17,420 nt of DNA from Treponema sp. (GTDB lineage Bacteria; Spirochaetota; Spirochaetia; Treponematales; Treponemataceae). The stretch covers positions 1 through 17,420 of the forward strand of contig JAFZWX010000137.1 in NCBI GenBank assembly GCA_017617145.1, given 5' to 3'. Positions 14,076-17,420 of this stretch are shown in pieces (the first letter of the stretch is position 1; each line of letters starts with the position of its first letter). The notes under the pieces are model-generated. The model searched no databases, had not been told where the DNA came from, and worked only from the letters and a program-made list of their open reading frames with translations. The position numbers and the translations under genes were made by a program.

Positions 14076-15101
14076 TTATTTGATTTCGTAAAGTTCAATA
14101 TTTTCGTCCTGAAAATTTGAAAAGCAAAGATATTTTCCGTCCGGGCTTATGTCTAGTCCGGTCGGTTGATTACCGCCTTCAAAAGCCAGAACAACCTTCA
14201 TGGTTTGTGTATCTATAATCTGAATTTTTCCGTTTTCGGGGCTTCGTTTTGTGTAGTCTTCCTTGTTGTTTGGACCGCGCGAAGAAACAAAAAGCCATCT
14301 GTTTTTATACAGTTTGATTGTGTTTGGATTATTAAAGACCTGCGTTTTTTCTGTGATTTTAAAAGTTGTAAGATTTACTTCATAAACAAGCCTGTGATAC
14401 ATGTCCGAAACATAAGCCTTTGTGCTGTCATCATTCAAAACAATATGACGCATTGCTCCATTGGTAACCTTTATAACCGCAAGCTGCTTACCTGTTTCTA
14501 CATCAAGCTTTTCTATAAGTCCGTCATCAAACGAAAGACTTATGATTGTTTTTCCGCCTTCAATAAAGTAAAGTCCTCGTGGTGCCGCACCCGTTTTGAT
14601 TTTTCTAAGGCAAGCTCCCGTCTTGTAATCAATTATTGAAACATCATTCGAAATCCAATTTGAAACCGCCAGCAGTTGTTTTTCGCTGCTGAAGGCAATG
14701 AACTTAGACCAGTCGCCTGTTGTTGGAATTGTGCGTATTAATTCAAAATCGGGGTAGGAATATTCGTAAACATTTGCGGTTGTCATCTGCGAAACAAGGA
14801 AGGTATTTTTTTCTGGAAGAAAAAGTCCTTCTGCAAATCCAACCTTTGCGGCATTCGGCGGATTTATTCTTTTTATGATTTTTTTCTCCTGCACACTGAA
14901 TACATCAAAACCATTGTCATCAAGAAGCGGCATAATAACATATTTACTGTCGGGCGAAAACAAAACCTGCTTGGGTTGTCGACCGCATTTATAAGTTCCG
15001 ATTTTTGTAAGCACCGGTTCCTGTGCGTGTGCAAAGGAGGTTGCAAAAAGCATCATAAGAAAAACTAAAAATGATTTTTCTATTCTGCGATTTTCAGGCA
15101 A
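14076..15101 (-). CDS. Secreted YVTN/40-bladed-type beta-propeller protein
   Basis: A 341-aa protein with a signal peptide (RRIEK, then a hydrophobic stretch, cleavage likely after SFAHA at residue 26), so it should act in the periplasm. The rest is made of repeated YVTN-like beta-propeller blades, seen as SPDSKYVIMPL (about 49-59), LLAVSNWISNDVSIIDYKTG, GAAPRGLYFIEGGKTIISLS, TKAYVSDMYHRLVYEVNL and QPTGLDISPDGKYLCFSN near the end. No catalytic motif is seen, so its function is unknown; binding or scaffolding is likely. The start is a TTG at 15101, only four bases after the iorB stop, with GGAGA inside the iorB end at a proper distance. It is therefore translationally linked to iorAB, although its location differs from theirs. 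It converges on the thioesterase gene. Confidence 0.75.
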   Translation of the reverse strand: MPENRRIEKSFLVFLMMLFATSFAHAQEPVLTKIGTYKCGRQPKQVLFSPDSKYVIMPLLDDNGFDVFSVQEKKIIKRINPPNAAKVGFAEGLFLPEKNTFLVSQMTTANVYEYSYPDFELIRTIPTTGDWSKFIAFSSEKQLLAVSNWISNDVSIIDYKTGACLRKIKTGAAPRGLYFIEGGKTIISLSFDDGLIEKLDVETGKQLAVIKVTNGAMRHIVLNDDSTKAYVSDMYHRLVYEVNLTTFKITEKTQVFNNPNTIKLYKNRWLFVSSRGPNNKEDYTKRSPENGKIQIIDTQTMKVVLAFEGGNQPTGLDISPDGKYLCFSNFQDENIELYEIK

Positions 15102-15105
15102 TAAT

Positions 15106-15675
15106 TTATTCTCCGCGGCCCAGCTTAAATGCCTTTTTATTCATTTCGAGGAACTGTGGCTTAACCAGTTTTTCTATTGCAGTAAGCCATGCTTCTTCGG
15201 GGAAGTCCATGTAGCGGCTCAGTCGGCCCATTAAAACTATGTTTACAGATTTTGCAGTTCCGGCTTGTTCGGCAAGAGTAAGGCAGTCGAGCGCGTCTAC
15301 TTTAAGGCCTGCGGCTGTCATTGTTCCAACCAAGTCGGCAGGATATTCTGCGGCACCTGTGATAACTGGCATTGGGTCAATCTTCTGAGTGTTTACAACG
15401 ATCTGTCCTGTTGGACTCAAGTATTCCGTGTAGCGGGCTGCTTCGAGTAGTTCGAATGAAACTATAAAATCGGCCTGGCCCTTGTCTACAATAGGGGAGT
15501 AAACTTTGTCGCCGTAGCGTACATAAGTTACAACAGAACCGCCGCGCTGACTCATTCCGTGAACTTCGCTGACCTTTACATCGTAGCCTGCATCAAGCAG
15601 AACCTGTCCAAGTGTTTTAGAAGCAAGCAGCGCACCCTGGCCGCCAACTCCGACAATCATTATATTCTTAACCAT
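15106..15675 (-). CDS. iorB: Indolepyruvate:ferredoxin oxidoreductase beta subunit
   Basis: A 189-aa protein of the pyruvate ferredoxin/flavodoxin oxidoreductase gamma-domain type. The N-terminus MVKNIMIVGVGGQGALLASK (1-20) and EVHGMSQRGGSV (37-48) are hallmarks of IorB. With IorA it oxidatively decarboxylates aryl-pyruvates made from aromatic amino acids, using CoA and ferredoxin, to arylacetyl-CoA and CO2 in the cytoplasm. It begins two bases after the iorA stop, and the iorA 3' end supplies a GGAG-type site, so the two are tightly coupled. Length is normal for the family. Confidence 0.94.
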   Translation of the reverse strand: MVKNIMIVGVGGQGALLASKTLGQVLLDAGYDVKVSEVHGMSQRGGSVVTYVRYGDKVYSPIVDKGQADFIVSFELLEAARYTEYLSPTGQIVVNTQKIDPMPVITGAAEYPADLVGTMTAAGLKVDALDCLTLAEQAGTAKSVNIVLMGRLSRYMDFPEEAWLTAIEKLVKPQFLEMNKKAFKLGRGE

Positions 15676-15677
15676 AG

Positions 15678-17420
15678 TTATTCTCCGAGCGCTCCAAACT
15701 TACACATCTGACTGCAAACTCCACAGCCTACACACAAGGTTACATCAACCTTTGCCTTTCCGTCTTTCATTGCAATGGCAGGGCAGCCAATCTTCATACA
15801 CATTTTGCAGCCCTTACATTTTTCGGTGTCAACTTTAAGCGGTGGCTGTGGTTTTACTTCCTTCAAAAGTGCACAAGGTCTGCGGCTTATGATAAGGCTT
15901 GGTTCTTCAACTTCAAGTTCCTCGCGCACGGCAGCTTCACATTCTGCAATATTGTATGGGTCTACTACGCGAACACGGTTGATTCCCATGGCGCGGGCAA
16001 GTGCTTCAAGGTCTACGCGGCCTGCAGGGTCTCCGTACAGGTTTTTTCCTGTTGTAGGATTCTGCTGGTGGCCTGTCATTCCTGTGATTGAGTTATCAAG
16101 AACAATTACTGTTGAGTTAGACTGATTGTAGGCAATTGTTGCAAGACCTGTCATTCCAGAATGCATAAAAGTTGAATCGCCTATTACAGCAACAGATTTC
16201 TTTTCGTTTTCTGGGCCACCTGCTTTGTTCCAGCCGTGAAGGCCGCTGAAGGAAGCACCCATACAAAGAGTAACATCCATTGCACTAAGCGGAGCAACTG
16301 AACCCAAAGTGTAGCAGCCGATATCTCCAAAAACAGTAACCTTAAGCTTGTTCAAAGCATAGAACATTCCGCGGTGAGGGCAGCCTGCACACATAATCGG
16401 TGGGCGTACCGGAATTGCAGCATCAAGTTTTTTGCCCTGTGGAACTTCTTTGCCAAAGGCAGATGCAACAAGATTCTGACTGAATTCTCCGCAGATCGGG
16501 AACATGTCTTTTCCGTGGATTTCGATATTTGCAGGAAGTCCAAGTCCGCGAACAAAAGTTTCGATAACAGGGTCAAGCTCTTCTACGATGATAAGTTTTT
16601 CAAGGCCTTGTGCAAACTTACGAATCATATTTGCCGGCAGCGGATTTACCATTCCAAGCTTTAAGATGTTCACGCTGTCGCCAAGAATTTCTTTTACATA
16701 TTGATAAGAGGTTGAAGAGGTGATGATGCCGAGAGCTGCGGTCTCCGCGGTCCCTGAGCCTGTCGAAGGGCTGGCATTTTCAATTCTGTTCACTCCGCTA
16801 GTCTCACTCCACTTCTCCAGATCCTTCATTCTCTGTTCAACAAAAGGATGGCGCTTGATTGCATTTGCAGGAGCCATAACATATTTTGTAATATCCTTTG
16901 CGTATGGCTTGTGTTCAATGGCAACTCGCTCACCAGGTTCTGTAATACTCTGGCTATGGGCAATTCTTGTACACATTTTATACAAAACAGGAGTATCAAA
17001 TTTTTCACTGATTTCAAAAGCAAGCTTTGCAAACTCGCGGGCTTCGTCGGCATCGGCAGGTTCAAGCATAGGAACCTTAGAAGCAATTGCGTGATGGCGG
17101 CTGTCCTGTTCGTTTTGAGAAGAATGCATTGCAGGGTCATCGGCAACACCAATTACAAGACCTGCATTTACACCGGTGTAGCTCATTGTATAAAGAGGGT
17201 CGGCAGCAACGTTCAGACCAACATGCTTCATTCCGCAAAAAGCACGGCGTCCTGCAAGACAAGCACCAAAAGCAGATTCAAGAGCAACCTTTTCGTTCGG
17301 TGCCCATTCACAATAAATTTCCTTAAAGCGGGCAGCTTCCTCTGTAATTTCTGTACTAGGAGTTCCCGGATAACTCGAAATAAATTCGCAGCCACCTTCA
17401 AAAAGTCCACGTGCGGCAGC
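15678..17420 (-). CDS. iorA: Indolepyruvate:ferredoxin oxidoreductase alpha subunit (5' end beyond window)
   Basis: The frame is open to the window edge, giving 580 visible residues; only about 20 N-terminal residues seem missing. The ATG at 17231 is internal, since the upstream 63 codons encode the family block SYPGTPSTEI...EWAPNEKVALE. Downstream are the thiamine-diphosphate domain, with GDIGCYTLGS and GDSTFMHSGM followed by LDNSITGMTGHQQNP, and a C-terminal 2[4Fe-4S] ferredoxin domain with clusters CKGCKMCMKIGCP and CVGCGVCSQMCK. Together with IorB it converts indolepyruvate, phenylpyruvate and similar 2-oxo acids to arylacyl-CoA. Between the N-terminal transketolase-like part and the next domain, about 15 residues (NASPSTGSGTAETAA) are encoded by a dispersed palindrome at 16746-16772. 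Confidence 0.95.
   Translation of the reverse strand, partial: AAARGLFEGGCEFISSYPGTPSTEITEEAARFKEIYCEWAPNEKVALESAFGACLAGRRAFCGMKHVGLNVAADPLYTMSYTGVNAGLVIGVADDPAMHSSQNEQDSRHHAIASKVPMLEPADADEAREFAKLAFEISEKFDTPVLYKMCTRIAHSQSITEPGERVAIEHKPYAKDITKYVMAPANAIKRHPFVEQRMKDLEKWSETSGVNRIENASPSTGSGTAETAALGIITSSTSYQYVKEILGDSVNILKLGMVNPLPANMIRKFAQGLEKLIIVEELDPVIETFVRGLGLPANIEIHGKDMFPICGEFSQNLVASAFGKEVPQGKKLDAAIPVRPPIMCAGCPHRGMFYALNKLKVTVFGDIGCYTLGSVAPLSAMDVTLCMGASFSGLHGWNKAGGPENEKKSVAVIGDSTFMHSGMTGLATIAYNQSNSTVIVLDNSITGMTGHQQNPTTGKNLYGDPAGRVDLEALARAMGINRVRVVDPYNIAECEAAVREELEVEEPSLIISRRPCALLKEVKPQPPLKVDTEKCKGCKMCMKIGCPAIAMKDGKAKVDVTLCVGCGVCSQMCKFGALGE
16746..16772. repeat. Dispersed palindrome (family C) inside the iorA coding region
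   Basis: On the minus strand this reads GCCCTTCGACAGGCTCAG then GGACCGC. It shares TTCGACAGGCTCAG with the intergenic element at 10263-10291. It is translated in frame as part of SPSTGSGTA, a low-complexity Ser/Thr/Gly stretch in iorA. Confidence 0.75.

Noticed and set aside
17229..17231. ATG at 17231 as the iorA start
   Set aside because: The same frame stays open for 63 more codons that encode conserved IorA sequence (SYPGTPSTEI, EWAPNEKVALE).

Overview
The window most likely comes from a host-associated spirochaete, probably a Treponema or close relative. This is inferred from gene content: lipoproteins with relaxed lipoboxes, a giant BspA-type leucine-rich-repeat protein, an iorAB/paaK/ACT set typical of amino-acid-fermenting anaerobes, AT-rich DNA and many small dispersed palindromes. 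No rRNA or other taxonomic marker is present, so the assignment is tentative.

Left region (1-2599) looks like accessory DNA. It holds the C-terminal part of an EcoRI-family adenine methyltransferase, then a DUF262 (GmrSD-like) protein with a C-terminal HNH nuclease motif, then, convergent to these, a small protein resembling the PBECR4 nuclease-like family. The last gene has a good promoter and an intrinsic terminator lying over its first codons, so its leader may be an attenuator or a separate small RNA. Next (2600-8287) come a 423-bp intergenic region with divergent promoters and two surface lipoprotein genes in one operon: a 453-aa protein with four InlB/Flg_new-type repeats, and a 1290-aa protein with about 28 BspA-type LRRs.

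Right region (8288-17420) is metabolic. On the minus strand lie iorA (5' end cut by the window edge), iorB and a secreted beta-propeller gene whose TTG start is coupled to iorB. Further left on the same strand are paaK and a tandem-ACT protein. IorAB oxidises aryl-pyruvates to arylacetyl-CoA, PaaK is a phenylacetate-CoA ligase family member, and the ACT protein probably senses an amino acid; these genes commonly sit together but are split here by a biotin island. That island contains bioY-ecfA-ecfT (a biotin ECF transporter) on the plus strand and birA (biotin ligase/repressor) convergent to it. A perfect BirA-type operator, TTGTAAACC-N15-GGTTTACAA, precedes bioY. A hotdog thioesterase gene diverges from birA.

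The most striking non-coding feature is a set of short dispersed palindromes. One hairpin family, with compensatory changes in its arms, sits just upstream of the ribosome binding site of both paaK and the ACT gene. A second family fills the bioY-ecfA junction. A third lies in frame inside iorA, where it appears to add about 15 residues to the enzyme.
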